NCBI RefSeq assembly: GCF_021917145.1
Contig: NC_061061.1
Coordinates: forward strand, 9,619,390 to 9,683,389
Reading direction: 5' to 3'
From: Hypomesus transpacificus
Lineage: Eukaryota; Chordata; Actinopteri; Osmeriformes; Osmeridae
DNA: 64,000 nt
Position numbers and translations under genes: made by a program. Shown piece after piece: positions 10,659-25,578 of the stretch. The notes under the pieces are model-generated. The model did not search any database and was not told the origin of the DNA. It worked only from the letters and a program-made list of their open reading frames with translations. Numbering within the stretch: position 1 is the stretch's first letter; each line of letters opens with the position of its first letter.

Positions 10659-13600
10659 ATGGGAACCTACTCCGATACAAGAGAACAGTACCTGACAAAT
10701 GGGTAGGTCCTTTCTACAAAAGGCAAACCTAAGGCTTGAGTAGATGCTTTGAATTCGCACTTCTGATTTGCCTGAAATGCAGTGTTGATTTCCTGATATA
10801 CAGTACACAGGAAATAGTGCTAATATATTTGAGCTAATTTCAGAATGGGCCTGTCACAAAAGTTGCCTGAGGGCAAGTTAGATCTAATGATACTCTTGAA
10901 TGGAGTTTACTATTGTGTTTTGCATGCATCTTTTACATGACTCTGTTGATGGGCCGTTCTGTCATGTGGCCAGTGAAAGAAGGAAGTGAAGAATCAAAAG
11001 TCACTGGTCTTGCGTAACAAGACACTATGTGAGGAGAAAAGGGGGACTCTTCATTCATCCAGGAAGTCTCAACTGACTATAAACACTCATCAGTATCATC
11101 CCTAGACCTCCAGGAGGACTACAGAAGTTTGAGTTCACAGCAATTGAACATGCCAATGTAGTTGCAAAGATCAGGCACTTTGTGTTACTTTTCACAAGGA
11201 ACAGTTGGACTTCAGTTTAGCAAAGGTTATGACAGTTATAGAAAGTGTCACAGCACTCGGCTTCTGGCATCCTGGCTCCTGATTGGGTGGCTAAAGGTAT
11301 AGCATCACATGACTAGCTAGAATGATGGCATGAGAGCAGATCTCATTACTCAACATTGTTATGTATTGAAATGGCACCCCTTTCCCAAGGCCAGTGAATC
11401 TACTTTTCTACACTTGGAATATTCAACGTGAATCGTTGTCCCAATAATGTACCATTCCTTTCATTCAGTCAATCAAATTACGATAAGCTTCAGGTTAAAA
11501 CATGAATTTGGCAGAGATAGGTGCTTTTACACCAAGACAAGATATACTAGTCTGTCTCTTTCTCTGTTGGCCTCCAAACTTATATATCTCAATATCTCAA
11601 TCACGTCGAGATAGTTTCTTTCTACAGCTTCCAATACTGTCCCTCAAATAGGCTCAAGCTACAAAAGACAGCCTCAAAATAGTCTGCTGCCTTTACATGC
11701 TCAAGTTTCCTGAGCACAGAGCACAAAGGGGGCAGAGTAACACCCATGTCGTGCTTCGACAGGCATACCAACAATGGAGAGGTCTTCTGTTCTGAGTCCT
11801 TTCCACTCAGGATCAAACTGTGGGCTCAGGTCCTCATCATGTGTTCAAGCCATTCAGATATAGTATTCTTTAGCAACGTAAAAACAAAGTAATGGTTTGG
11901 GTTGGTCATGGCTGTCCTATGCTGTGTGTGAACCATGATCATGTGAATGCCTGTGGTTGCATGCGAGATTTACGGATTGTGGTAGTAATCTAAATTAAGG
12001 GATTGTGAAATGTGTCTGGATCCAGGGTGTGTGATCAAGCTAGGGATTAGTGAAGTGGGCTCTTGCACAGAGGAATTGCTTAGCACCCCTTTCTGCAGAC
12101 ATTGCCAGTCCGAAGAATTACTTGTAATACCTTTTAGTTACCCTCAATAGGTGTTCTGTTGTCTAAGTATACAAGTATTTGTGTGACGTATGTACAGTGC
12201 GCCAAACTAACATGTGAGAAGAATCCACAATAAGAAACCAAACAAGATTTACAGGTATCTGAATAATTGTTCATAATGAAGACAAGCCCTTTTCCAAAAT
12301 GTAAAACAGATCACATGCAGTCTGTTTTCCTCTCTTAATGTATGTATAATAAACTACACGCATTTGCTGGACAAATCAGCCTATAAGTTGAATTTACATA
12401 GAAATTAAGACAAAATTGTAAAGATGTTTTGTTCCAGTAGATTCTTTTACGATAAATTGACCCCTGCAAAGTGGAATCTCAGGTGTTACGAACGCGTCAA
12501 CAAGCAGCAGGTGAAATGCCCACTCATTGGCCAATCGACACTCCCCGTGTATCTTTTTCATAGTTCTTGTTCGTGCACAACTTGCATAGTTAACTGTATC
12601 CTATTTTTAACTTAACCTACCGAATTCATAAACGTATCAGTCTGTATCTGTATATTCAATCAATTCAGTGGAATAGACACATTTTACTTTGTGTTGAGAG
12701 GGAATTTATGAAAACAGGTAGAGGAACAGGTATGTCGCATTTTTTTATCTGTATTTACATTCGGAAACCACACAAATAGCAATGTAGGTTAGCGGTTAAA
12801 ACGGGAAGAAGTATTTAAAGAAGTATAAAATGGCTTTTTATTATAATTTGTAATAAATATATTTTCTTTCATGTAGCCTACTACAGGTATTTAAATCGTA
12901 AAAATACTGTTCACGAAAACAGGCGTATCCTATACATTGCCTGTTATGTTACACACACAAATACAATAATTGGCCAACTAGAACATCTAATTTGACTGGC
13001 AAACCTCCATCAAATCTGAACCATTTAGTTATCTCATCCCCATTTTTTTTATTTAGATCTGATTCCTTAACATTGTCCAGCTACTTCTTAGTGTGTAATC
13101 AATCCGTTAATAAATGGGCAACCATACGCCATAATTAGACCATCTATTAATCAATTGATGAGATGGTACCATTAAGGGGGACAGGGCATGGACCAGTCTT
13201 TCCTAAATATGTGGAAATAGTCCTAGTAACATAGGGTGCTGTTGAATTCTTAGCTTTCCTGAAATCTTGTCATAAAGTGACACACTGGCAGTTGCTCAGG
13301 CCAATGACAACCAGAGGACATGCTTGATGTAAGATAATTTGTTTAGTGTGTGTGTACGTGTGTGTGTACGTGTGTGTGTTGTCTTTATGCTGCACTTGAT
13401 TGTGTGTGTTTCCGTCAGTATGCTCTTACCAGCCACTTTGGAGTTAGGTGAGGAGGAACCAGAGGGCTCTCCTGAAAGGGGAAATATATCTTTTTTTTTG
13501 TGAGATCATGTGACTGTGTGCATGTACATGTGTCTTTGATAAGGGTTTCAAAAAAGCCTTTTTGCTCATTTCAGTTAATCAGGTGAACATGATTTAACAT

Positions 13601-16600
13601 TTCACTTTGATGCCAAACTTGGCATAGCTTGTGTCAACTTGGCATGTCACCTTGGTTTCTCTAATTATGTCAATACTACAATATGACCGTTTGACAAGCC
13701 CAAACTGCTTGCTGGGATTGTCTAATTCATTCAGGTAATGTTTGTACAGGTAGTGAAAAGTACCTTACTCACTCCTTTTCCCTATGTACTGTGGTATATG
13801 TGGAAACTGTACTGACCACAGGGATTTCTGCTATAATGCATCACTGCCCCACACAAGTTGTCATGATGTTTCTATATGTGTTTCACTAGGGAAATGAGCT
13901 TTGTGATGAAATAACGTCTGATATGGTACTATTTAGCCTTGTGCCATGGTAATATAAAATGCATTGTGTGATGTGGTATATTCATCAATGCCAAATATTT
14001 TCTAGAAAAATAAATACCTGTCCTTACATCGGTCAATAAAAATAAGAAACGTAAGTATTACAGAAAAATAAATGGTGTTTTGTGTCTCTGATCCAAGGCA
14101 TTCCGAGGGGGCCAAGGTAGCAAACTACTTCCAGGATATGGAGCTGAGGGAGGAGTGGCAAGACGAAGACTTTCCCAGGTCAGAGGTTAACTGGTTCTTG
14201 ACCTTTACCCTGTGTGGTATAAATGTGTGCACAACATATTTCTAACTTTGAAGAAGAATATTATTTTCTTATATCAGATTGAATTAGAATTCGAATGAGA
14301 ATATGAGTGATATTGAAAGTACTTTGACTACCACACATACTGTCAATGCACATTATTCAAGAAGGATTTACTTCCTGCTTTAGACCTCTGCCTGAGGATA
14401 CTAACAGCCCAGAAGACGAGCAAGAGAGTCAGAATGGAGAAAGACCAGGTAAAGCCGAGTTGCAACGCTCTATGCCTTAAAAGACTTGGCACACAGCAAA
14501 GTCAGCTGTCACACTTTCCCTGGAAGTCTCCTGTTATTATTATGTGTACAACAAAGATTGAAGGAACATTTGACTGAAATAAAAGTGTATATTATTAATA
14601 CAATGTTACTGTCAGAAAATTATGTTGGATAGGATATCATATAAAGGAAAATACATGTACTTTTTGCATTAACTGTAATAAAGAAGTAAATATACTGTAA
14701 TACCGGATAATAATGGTAAAATATCGAATTATTGAGTAAAACATGCTGTACTATATTCTTCCTCTCTTACACATACTCTTCATATACTCCATCCCTCTCT
14801 TTCCTTGCCCCAGCTCCGCCCACCAGCTTGGCGCTCTCGGGTAACGGCATGAGGAAGAAGCGTCTGCTGGCGCCCGCCCTGAGCCTGACCCTGGAGAGCA
14901 CCAATTCGCCGGACCGCAGCGTGGTGTCGGGGGAGGAGGGCTACCTGGCCGCCGGCCTCTCCCTCTCGCACGACGACACTGAGATGGACATCAACCTAGA
15001 GGCCATGGATACGCCGTCGGACAGCGAGTCCTGCACTTTCCCTGACAGCATGCACGAGCTGGAGTGGGAGGGTGAGAGGAAGGGGAAGGGAGGGAGGTTC
15101 AAGGAGTAAGAGAGTGAGGGAAACAAACTGATGGAAAGAAGCTCATTTTTGTGTCACTGTTTCATTTGAGCAACTCTCTTATATAGTATACAGTGTCATA
15201 AAAGGGGCTTTTGACAGTCAATGAGACAGTTCAAATCTGAAGGTGAAGACTGATATCTAGAAGGACAAGAAATATAAGTCAACTTGAGAGAAACAATGAA
15301 ACGTTAAGCCAGGTACTATAATGAGACAAACCCGTGAATCAGCACAATAAACGATCCACTATTTAAACCCTCCAACCTACTTCAAATACTGTATATCTAC
15401 CTGACTGACAGCACCTTATGTTGACCTCCAGATGACCTGCCACGTCTGGGCCGAGGGGAGAGCGGGGTGTCCAGCGCAGCAGTGGAGCAGGCGGAGATGG
15501 GTCCTATGGACCTCGACCAGGTCGACAGCAGGGGGCGCCGGTGGAGGCGTTTCTGCATCGCTGGCCAGGAATACCATGTCAACATGAGCGTTCTGGAGCC
15601 CTACCTGCAGGTGCTCTCCCACGGAGGTAAGGTCTGCCAGCACTGGGAAGTACCCTTGTTCAAATTAAACCATTGGAACTGAATTGACCTATGGTGCCCG
15701 TGCTTCACATGTTTTGTTTTGTTCTTAGAATGTGGGAGGATGACACACTCACTGTTTCTTTAAAGTAACATAAAACATTCTTTAGACCTCCCAGCCTCTC
15801 TCCAACTGGTTTTCCACCCTTTGATCGCTCTGAAGGTTACTATGGTGAGGGGATGAACGCCATCATCCTGTTCTCCTCCTGCTATCTACCGGAAAACACG
15901 GTGGAGAACTATGAGTATGTCATGGATAACCTTTTCAGGTCAGTATGTTCTACAGTGTCTACAATCTGTGTGATAAGTTACACATGCAATTGTGCATAGA
16001 CACTTTTGGTCAAACATTACTATGTACCATGAGTTTAGAAATCTCAGAACAAAAAATATCAAGTACTAGTACTTTGTGATTTAATTAATGTTTGGCTGAC
16101 GATTTTGATCTTGGTTGCTGTTTGGTAACTCCTTCACAAATGTACAGGATGTTGAGAGCTGTGCAATTGGGAACTGTGTTGCAACAGTGTGTGTGTATTT
16201 GTCTGCTAGATTGAGTGTGCATGCGCGTGAGTGCTTGGATGTGCGAGCATGTCTGTGTGAGGATGTGCTTTTTTGTGTTGCATGGACACTTCCCTTTGAA
16301 AAACAATGTTCCCTTTAAAAGTGTTGACATTAAATATTCTTCATGCCAACACCTGACCTAGCTGCCACACAGACTACAGATCAAATTGTTATCCTGTTAC
16401 AGACACAACCACCAAAGCATTTCTCCATCCAGTTGACTGGTCAGTGCTGACCCATAGCTCATGTCATGTTGTGACAGGTACATCGTGGGGACGCTGGACC
16501 TGATGGTGTCAGAGAACTATGTCCTGGTGTACCTGTGTGGCATGGCTCCCAGGAACAAAATGCCGACTATCAAGTGGCTGCGCCAGTGTTACACCTCCAT

Positions 16601-19029
16601 TGAGAGAAGGTAAGGGAACTCCCAATATAATAGCTGTCGCACTCCTGACATTGTACAGTATGTACTGTAACTGTCCACAGTCTTGTATGAGCCTGTGAGA
16701 GCTGGAGGCCAGGGTTGGCATTTCTAGGAATTTCTAGGGATTGCTTTGTGTTAGGTCCATTATGCACAGGTTAAGTATTTTGATGGTGTTCAAATAAAAA
16801 GGTCATCTATCTCCGCTGTGTAGAGTGAGAAGTGTTTTAAGCAAGATATTTTAACAAAGGTTTTGCCATGCATCAGACACTCAACAGCTTTAGTCTTGGT
16901 CCATTAGAAAATCTTGTATTGGCTAGTATTTCTTCCTGTTGAATCTTACATATTAATCACCCCAACTTTTCATTCTAATACACAGTCAGGAATGCTCAAA
17001 GTGGGACTAAAATTAGGTGTATTTTTCATATTCTTCAGAAGGGGGCGCTACAATCATTTTTTCTCTATATTCGACGCTTTCTCTGTCATACTGTAGGTGT
17101 CATAGCTACTAGTTGGAATGTGAGCATCAGATGCCCATTTAGTATATGAGGCTCCTCTGTCTGCCCTCCTTGCCTCTCCTGTGAAATATGACAGGAATGC
17201 TGTAATGATCGAGCGCTGCGAGGAACTGGAGTGTTATCGTTAGGGAAGTGCTCTCTCCCCGCATTCCTCAGATAACCTCCTAACCCCCTGACTGTAGTGG
17301 GCAGGGCTCAGCTGTGGGTGTGTGAACAAGGTGGTGAAAGTGTGTGTGTGTGTGTGTTTCCCTTGTTGTAAACTCTTTTGTTGAAGCTAATTTTGAATGT
17401 AGTATATTACCAGAACACAGTCCTTGTTGAAAGTGTATTGGACTCAGTGGTGTTTATTGGACTTCATAGTCAGTCCTGTCTTACAGTAGGTTCCCAAACT
17501 AGCTCATGTTCAGTTCTCAGTTTATTTCTCAAATACCACATTTCCACCACTGTTGAAATCTAGTTTTACTCACTGTAGTACCACATTCGACTTTGATACT
17601 TAGTGTGTGTGGCTCCCATTTTAACCAGGGAGGCAACCTTATCTCTGAGGCAATGTGTTTGTATAGTCCATATAAAGGCAGCTCAGTTTTCTTTCTCCCT
17701 CAGTGGCTGGCTAGCAGCTACACTTACCACAATCTAGCCTTTACCCACACCTCCTCCACTCTGACCTCCCTAATTAACATGACATCCCTTTATATCCCGT
17801 TACGTTTATGAAAAACAACAGCACGTTCAAGATATAAGACGGATAAACAAGGATAGTCAAATATCACTAAGGATCAGTAAACAGTTAGCTCTGACCAAAG
17901 TCAGTGCACAATGTCTTCAGATGATCCCAGAACAACAATATGTCTGATTTTGTGTGGCATCAGTGAATCATGCATTTCCTATCAATGCTGTGCTCTGAGG
18001 AGCGTTCGATCCTGTCCGTACATAGTGTGGGAAAGGTAATAGTCATGTTGCGCACTTGGGGTAGATTTCCCTCCCACTTCATCGTAGACATCAAAGGGTT
18101 TGGGATGGTTATGACAAAACACCCATCATCCCTCAGACGTTACCTCACATGTTACCTCACCTTTTTGCAGTGACCTGAGCCTACAGTTCTTCCTCTAATT
18201 GGATGTGTAATGGTTTGATAGTTTCAATCATGTTCTCTCCTTTATAAACGTTTCCTGTACATGACCAGTTGATAGTCCTGATCAGTGTTAAAAAAATTCT
18301 GTGTGTGTCTGCTCTCCTCTTATAACCAGGCTAAGAAAAGACCTTAAAGGTCTGTTTGTGGTCCACCCTGCCTGGTACGTCAAAGCCCTGATAACCGTTG
18401 TCAAACCTTTCATTAGGTAAGGACTGAATTTCATTTTCTGTATCAACAGTGACTGTTCTTCATTTCATTGTGAAGGCATAACATTTTTCACGCCATTCAT
18501 TACTCCTCTTTTGACTGTGTGTTCTTTGCAGTGAAAAGTTCAGCAGGAAGATCAGGTTCATTCACAGCTTGCAGGAGCTGTCTCAGTACATCCCCATGGA
18601 ACGCCTCCAGATTCCTGACTGCATCAGAGAGTAAGTTTACCCCTTCTCCACCTGCCTTTGGCTCTTGGCAACAGGATACATTAGGATGCATAAGGTGTTC
18701 AAATATGGTTACAGTTCTATGAACTCTCCACTGTACAATAAGCTGCAGCAATCCATAAAGTTATTTACCGTGGCCAGATAGTTGTTCCTTCTGGGAGCCC
18801 TGTCCCACAGGAAGTAGACCACTTGATGTGTTTGTTATACACTAAAGCTGATTCACAAAAATGGAAGAACCCATCTAACAATGCTCCGTATATAACCACA
18901 GAATCCCACAGACTATTAATACCAAGCAATAATAAAACTATTTTCACTCCCATAGAGTAATGGCATTATTCCTAAAATGTAATGATTACTCTTTTCCCTT
19001 TTAGGTTTGATCAAAAGACAAACAGGTGA
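10659..19029 (+). CDS. bnipl: BNIP-2-like BCH-domain protein (BNIPL orthologue), 10 coding exons
   Basis: Exons: 10659-10702, 14098-14178, 14384-14448, 14814-15071, 15432-15626, 15836-15938, 16478-16609, 18330-18416, 18532-18630, 19005-19029; every junction is phase-consistent, giving 362 aa (human about 357). The start MGTYSDTRE shares the MGT opening of human BNIPL, and MELREEWQDEDFPR matches its conserved N-terminal block. The middle is acidic and low-complexity (SHDDTEMDINLEAMDTPSDS). The C-terminal half, from GRRWRRFCIAG (about residue 183) to IPDCIREF, is a BCH domain, a CRAL-TRIO-like fold that binds Cdc42, RhoGAP and partner BCH proteins; VYLCGMAPRNKMP and LFVVHPAWYVKAL are diagnostic. 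BNIPL is linked to cell-cycle arrest and apoptosis in mammals. The stop falls only 8 codons into the last exon, so the tail is shorter than in mammals. Intron 1 (3.4 kb) and intron 7 (1.7 kb) hold no recognised gene. Confidence 0.94.
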
Positions 19030-22000
19030 GGCACGTTTTGGCAACCACCAATGTACATGTGGAGTTACTGAGGAGCAGACATTTGGAAAGGAAAGGTGGA
19101 GGTTGGGTCTGCAAGCCGGACAACGAAGGGAATGCTAAATCACCTTAAAAAGTAAACAAACATTAATACAACCTTGCAAGAGCACATGGGCATCTTGTTA
19201 AACAAGACCAGACTTGTATTCCATGAATTATTTATTGATCATTTCTTTGAATGTCATGGGAATGGGAATTGACGTCATTGCATGGCAAAAAAAATAGGAA
19301 AAATCTCACTATTCTTAACTTGCTTCGTCAAGTTTACTACTCCATATTTCACTATCACTCAGTGCTTTAGAGTGCTGAATCTCCACTGTCTGTTACAGCC
19401 CACTAATACATACCGCACTACTGGGTAATTCTGTTTTGTAAAAGGAGATTTGTCAGAGGTTGATATCCTACTTTATCTAGTGGAAGCACACATCCCACTT
19501 GTTGTCTTTTTGCTACTGTCAAAAGCTTATAACTCTTACTGAAATGCAGCACCACCATAGTATATACTAATGGAAGTTTGGTTAATACACCAGCAACCAA
19601 CAGCTAGTGTGAGGCCACTGAGGTACAACTAGAGTTAATTAAAATAAATATATAGTTTTTTGTTACTGTTACCATTATGATATATTTTAGGACTGCTAAT
19701 TCTTCTGTATGAAGTTGCTTGAGTAAAGTTTCATCTGTAAGACTGTTTTACAGAGGACAATTACTTTTTATTATTTATACTTGAAGTAAAATAAGGAAAT
19801 TATGAAGCAAAATGGATAAAACACATTTTCAATACATCATGAATGCCTAGTTATAATGTTAAAGGTTGTCACTGGTTAGCCTTTCCGCAGAGCAGATATT
19901 TATTAGACACAATCTATAACTAATTCACCAGGCAAATATTAAGTCATCCGGAAGTACAGTTTGAATTTGTGCTATGTCTTCCAATTCTAAGAGACGAGAT
20001 TGTTTATACTGTCTGCAAAAAGGACTTTATATCCCATGCAAGCCTTGAATGAAGAACTGTCACCATGGAAATATTAGAGACTCAGGAAACAAGTCCTTGA
20101 CAGCCACAGGAAGTGAGGTAATCAAGGAGGAAGATTACTGCCAAAGACTCTCCAGTTTACTATTTTCTGTTCAGTAATCTATATTTACTGGGACTCTTGA
20201 TCTGGAATCTCGATAATTCGGTTCATAAACAATAAACCAGTGTGATGAGTATTTTAGAATATAACGCATACTGGAAACCAAAGATATTTAAAGTGTTTTG
20301 TGCATAAAGGAATGCATTACATTTCTAATATTGAAGTATAATAAATCACATTTGTGTTAAAATCATTTTTTTTGCTACTCTTTGGCTTTGGTAATAATAG
20401 TAATAGTAAGATGTGCATATTTAATGTAACACTGAATTGTCTGCACAATTAAAAACTTTCCATATAATACTGAGATGTAGAACTACTGTACAAGAAGATA
20501 AGTTTTACTTTAACACAGAAGACATTGATCTAATGCATCTTGATAAAAACTAAATATCTCTAACATGTCCTGATATTGTAGATTCTTAACACCATTTTGA
20601 AAAGGTTATAGTTTTCCAGTGCAAGATCTATTGGTCTTTTTGATGGGTGTAATTAGTATGTGAATGAGTGGTTGGCTAGGCTAGACTCTGAACAAATTAA
20701 GAATGTGTAGAACATTCGATTTGATTCACAGATGGCTCCATTCAAAAAATGTTTGAAAGTTGGAGCATGGCCATTGCACCTGCTCATTCACAATTTCTTT
20801 TTTTGTTGCCATAAAGCCATTCTGGCAAATGTCATACACTATATATGGAGGTGGTACACAAACGTTCAAACATTTTACTTCCCAGTGAAGGAAAAAGGAA
20901 AGTTCTCAGAAATGACTTTGTATCAAAATGTTTTAACAAGTTTTGATTTCATAAAATGCAAATGGTATAACATGATAATTATACAACAAATGTGGTGTTA
21001 ATTTAGTTGACAAGACAATATGCTGTACAGTTTATATGAACACTACATGATAAACAAAGGCAACACATCAGTCATCCTCAACTTTAGGGAAACTATAGAC
21101 CCAGTGAATTCAATCTATGGATTAACATGGCTTTAGATGACAAACACATAAAAACACTGTTAAAATGAATGCCAGGCAACAGGAACGACAGGACTGGTTA
21201 TTCACAACGTACAGCCATCGTAAGGTGCAACACAAAAACAAACACTTTGAAAAAAAAACAGCCCATATAAATCAAGAAACGTAATTGTCATATCAGTGAC
21301 ATACTATTATTAAAATAGCTATCTTAGGCATATGAAATATGCCATATTTGGTTCCCCCCAAGAGAGCTAGAGTTGACACTGTGTGAGTGGGAGGCCCGGT
21401 AGAGCTGACAGAAGGAATGCACAGTAAAGTGCTAGGAATTTTCCACTCTCATCAAGGTGGGGGACATCCTACAATCCCCTGCTCTTTAAAAACGCCTTCA
21501 AGGAATGTTCCTTCAGTGTCCTGCAAGGATGATTCTTTAATAACTGGACAGGCTCATAATGTTTCCAAATTGATTTTCAGGAGAGAATCAGATCCTGCCC
21601 TTGGACACCATCTAAATCGCAGGACTTTGATGTTAAATCAATTAAAGCGTATTCCATCATGGGTGGACAAAAACATTTAATTGAAAAAGAGAATAAACAT
21701 TTCTTAGCTGGCCTAGGTGATAGACGTTTGATCTTCTATCCTGCTTGGATAAGCAGTAAGAATATAGACTGGGACATTCAGATGTTTTTTAAACAAATAT
21801 AAACATGATATTAGTCTTATGGACATCTCCAGAACCAGTCATTATTTGCAGTATGCAAGTTCAGCAGCTCATGCACAGACAAAAATACAAAGGTGCTCAA
21901 TGGCTGAAAATCCATCGGTGGGACAAATCTAACAAAAGAGATCCTGTGGAACCCACAGAAAAGCACAAACTTCCCAAATGTTTTCCAGTTTTGCAAAGCA

Positions 22001-22270
22001 TAAGGAGCACAGCTATCTCATTGGACAAGGAAAACATGAAGAAGGCCATCCAATGATCCTCTTCACCTGTGAAACCAAAATGAGTTTTTTGGGGGTATAT
22101 GAATAACAAAAATGAGACCCCAGGTCAAAAGAATTTCATTTTCTGATTGATTTACTTTATGTGCCATTCAAGTTTCTATCGCTGTACAGAATAGAAGTAG
22201 TCCATGGATATCATAGCAGTGCAGACATTTACTTCACCTACCATTGCTGGAGGTACACAGTAGCAAACAG
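19030..22270. other. Convergent intergenic region: bnipl and cdc42se1 3' UTRs
   Basis: AT-rich sequence between the bnipl stop (+) and the cdc42se1 stop (-). AATAAA at 20231-20236 on the plus strand is a candidate bnipl poly(A) signal. The part adjoining 22271 is probably the cdc42se1 3' UTR on the minus strand. No further coding exon or RNA gene is recognisable. Confidence 0.5.
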
Positions 22271-25200
22271 CTATGACATGCTTCTACGTCCATTGGAACT
22301 GGGGCCTTTAGATCTCATCTGCTCCTGGACTGACCCTGACTGCCAAAAAGAAAGAAGAGTCCTTATCAAATCAAATCAAATCAAATTTATTTGTATAGTT
22401 TATGTTTCTGTTGGCATTTTTTGTAGATGATCATTTTATTTGAGAGCTCAGTAAATAGATACTAAGAGACGGTATTTACAGGATATCCATGTGAACAGTA
22501 CACTGTCCAAGTGTCACATATGTGTGTTGATACAGCGTCTCCTATTCTGAACACTGAAACGGAGTGATTTCATCTACAGGACTAAAGTGATTTAAAACCA
22601 TGTTTTTGGCCCATCGTATGCGATATAACGTTCTGGTTCTATGGTTTACATGAAATATGAGCCTATTTGGAGCCCTGACAATGTTTTCCATCTTAACTGG
22701 TTCCATATGGTACCAAGCTCAACTTATCATTTGTGAGTCATTACTATTACATAACACCAATGGAGATGGTATGATTTCATTATTGAGGGTTAGACAATAA
22801 ACATTGCCCAGTATGCTCCACTGTGGGTTGAACTCTGTATTTATGTCCCATATGGGTTACAGATTATTCCCTAAACCATTGTCCTCTGACAGAGTCATTT
22901 TAAGGCATTGAAATAGCTCAGTGCAGACAAACAATGCACTGCTATCTTTCAGGAGGACAATGGCCCTTAGCTTGCCTTTTAGACTATCGCTAATGGGCTA
23001 TGGCCTGGTTATTGTGAAGGTCACATTGGTTTTCTTCAGCTATCTTTCATATATTTTTCACTATACTAGCTACCCTGGATTGCCGAGTATAATCCATAGC
23101 TGGTTTAAAATGAAGAGCTCATACAAGCATTCAGGCACCGGCAGCATTGATCAAATACAAACATGTACAAAATGGGCACAAATTGAGGCATCATACTGAG
23201 TAACAGTACATTTTAATTTGGACTGAAACAAATTGTGCTATACAACCCTGTATTAACATCAAAGAAACCTGACTCTTTTCAGAGGCATTGGGGAAACTCA
23301 AAAACCCGATGGTCTCTGCAACCTTTTCCTTCACCAATCATTTATGCAGTTTCTTAGTACTTCCCCATTTCTGTGTGCAGAGAAATTTGAAACTGATATC
23401 AAATTTGTGCCATAATACTTTCAATTCCTATGGTAATAATACAATTATGAATGAGTGTGCTTTATACAATAATAATCAATTGGTTATAGCACTGGACCTT
23501 GTGGAATTTATATAATAATTTCTTGAGCACCTTGAAATACCTTGAAAGGAAAGTATGTTTCACAAGTGTCACATAAACGTCCTTAAAGTACATACTGTAC
23601 TAGCATACAAGGATATTCTTATTTTCACAATTTGCTTCTCTATCTTACCAGCTGGAGTCCGTTGGCCATCTCTCCAGAGCCTATGTGTGTCAGGTGAACA
23701 AAGTTTGTGGGCTCGCCAATCATGCTGCAATCAATTTTCCTCCGCCTTTTCCTCTGTAAACAAAAATAAATGCAGATTCAAGTTTAGATGACAGATAAGC
23801 CTGTTTTTGATTTCGAGTATGCAATTTAGCAATGGCATCAATACTTCGCTGTCTGAAAAACTATCAGACAATGTTGCTCCTTTTCAACTAAGACTCAACT
23901 GAACTAGTATTGACGTAACATGGGTGCTTATGAAATCATCAACTACTCGTGACGTTACAACTTTTCCCAATATTGTTGTGACTTCCATGAGAATTTGGAG
24001 AAGGTGAATATCCTCTCTCTTTATTATGCATGTCACACTCAATGGAGAGTCTGATCACTTCATTACCGTCCTCTCCCCATACTTGTTTTATTAGATCAGT
24101 GCAAGTTCCTCGAACAACATGTCATCACATGCCACAGTGTGCTGCATGCAAACCAGGTATTACAACCCAGTATGCTGTGGCGGTATTCACTCAGAACAGA
24201 TCAGAGACTGATCATTCACACAACACCATTTGGAAAAAACATGAACACATATTAACGACACAACCAATCCAGCCATTACCAATGGATTGACAAGCACCAT
24301 ACTCTATATTTTTTATAACCTTTACAAACTACACTTTTCTCCACAAATCCCGCACAAATCAAACTTAGCTGGGGAGTCACTTGTTACAACACATAAACTA
24401 TTTCCATAACAGTCTGGGTCTCTCTCCACCCAACAATAGAACAAACAAGAACCTAAAAATATAGAAGAGGAAGGAGGAAGGAGGGAGGAAAGAGAATGAG
24501 CTCACATTAGCAGCCAAGATGAAAATCCCACTTCCCCCTCAGAGAGACTACTCATTGTTAAAACAGGGACCTGTACAAGGGTCAGGGGTGGGTAGGGGGA
24601 CGTTACTATGGAGACATGCTTCAGAAGGTCAAAAACTTAACATGTCTTTTCTAACCCTAATTTATTAAACTGAATCAATGTATCAGATCTGTGGAAAAGA
24701 CCAAAACGATAGTTCAAACAAGGGATTGTAAACATGATAAACCTCAAGCCAACCAATTACTATGCTACATTTGCTGCCAAAGTTACTGCCCTGGTCCTTG
24801 TTTGTACACTGTAAATATTGGACTTTTGCTAATATAAATGCAACTCAGTACTTGAACTGAAAAAGGTTGTACTGGAAGACAAATTTGCAAGTGTGCCAAG
24901 AAGTTTTTGTGTCATAAACTGTAAATTTCATTTAAATTATTCTAGGTTTTAAAAACTCTACAGTATGTCAACCCCGTTGTGACCTTCATAATCACTGTCC
25001 ATGTCTTGGAAATCCTGATTCTGCATCTTTGGCCACCAATTAGTATGTAATAGGCAATGACAGAGCTGTCTTTGTTTTTACATGCCTCGTGTCTGAGCCA
25101 CTCTCCCAACGACACAGAAGTCTACCCTTCTTGACTGTTGAGGCCCTCTCGTGACTACAGTATGTGGGTCAACCACTCGAGCAGAAAAAAATAAGTAATT

Positions 25201-25578
25201 TTCCTCGTTCAATTCCCCTTGTATTAGCCTGACCCATTTCTGACACACTTGTGCTGTAACATAGGACCCTCCTTGCTTGTTGTCTGTGAGTGACTGAAGA
25301 GAGTGAGCTAATGAGTTCAAAACCAATGTTAACTGCACGAGGCAACAGTTGGATGGCCTTAATACTGCACAGACACCAAGAAGGTTCTTCTGTGGGGTCA
25401 ATCTAATATATATCTAATCTAAAAGTATGTACACATTTTAATCAAGTCATAAGAACCCTTTGAATGTCAGACAAGCAGGTCAACGGTCTTTCCCATGATT
25501 CCCCTGGAAGGGTGAAACACTCACCGGCGGAGGTTTGGCCACAACGCAGCAGCCGATCTTGTGCCAGAACTCACTCAT
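22271..25578 (-). CDS. cdc42se1: CDC42 small effector 1 (SPEC1), 3 coding exons
   Basis: Minus-strand exons: 25578-25525, 23753-23649, 22339-22271; all junctions are phase 0, giving 75 aa (human 79). It begins [13 protein letters not shown], almost identical to human SPEC1. Cys10-Cys11 are the palmitoylated pair that anchors the protein to membrane. RKRRRKID is the basic stretch, and [14 protein letters not shown] (residues 30-43) is the CRIB motif (I..P..F.H..H.G) that binds GTP-Cdc42. The tail [12 protein letters not shown] is conserved, then diverges to NGRRSMS. The family links Cdc42 to actin at the plasma membrane, in T cells and phagocytes. A separate non-coding 5' exon probably lies upstream on the minus strand (25.6-27.4 kb) but I cannot place it. 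A SINE-type (TCAAA)n repeat sits immediately upstream of the last exon's acceptor. CDC42SE2 is the alternative; gene order and the initial residues favour SE1. Confidence 0.92.
22365..22398 (+). repeat. (TCAAA)n pentanucleotide with fish repeat head
   Basis: Four TCAAA units followed by TTTATTTGTATAG. In fish this combination is a common dispersed repeat terminus. It begins about 25 bp upstream (in minus-strand sense) of the cdc42se1 last-exon acceptor. Confidence 0.6.
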
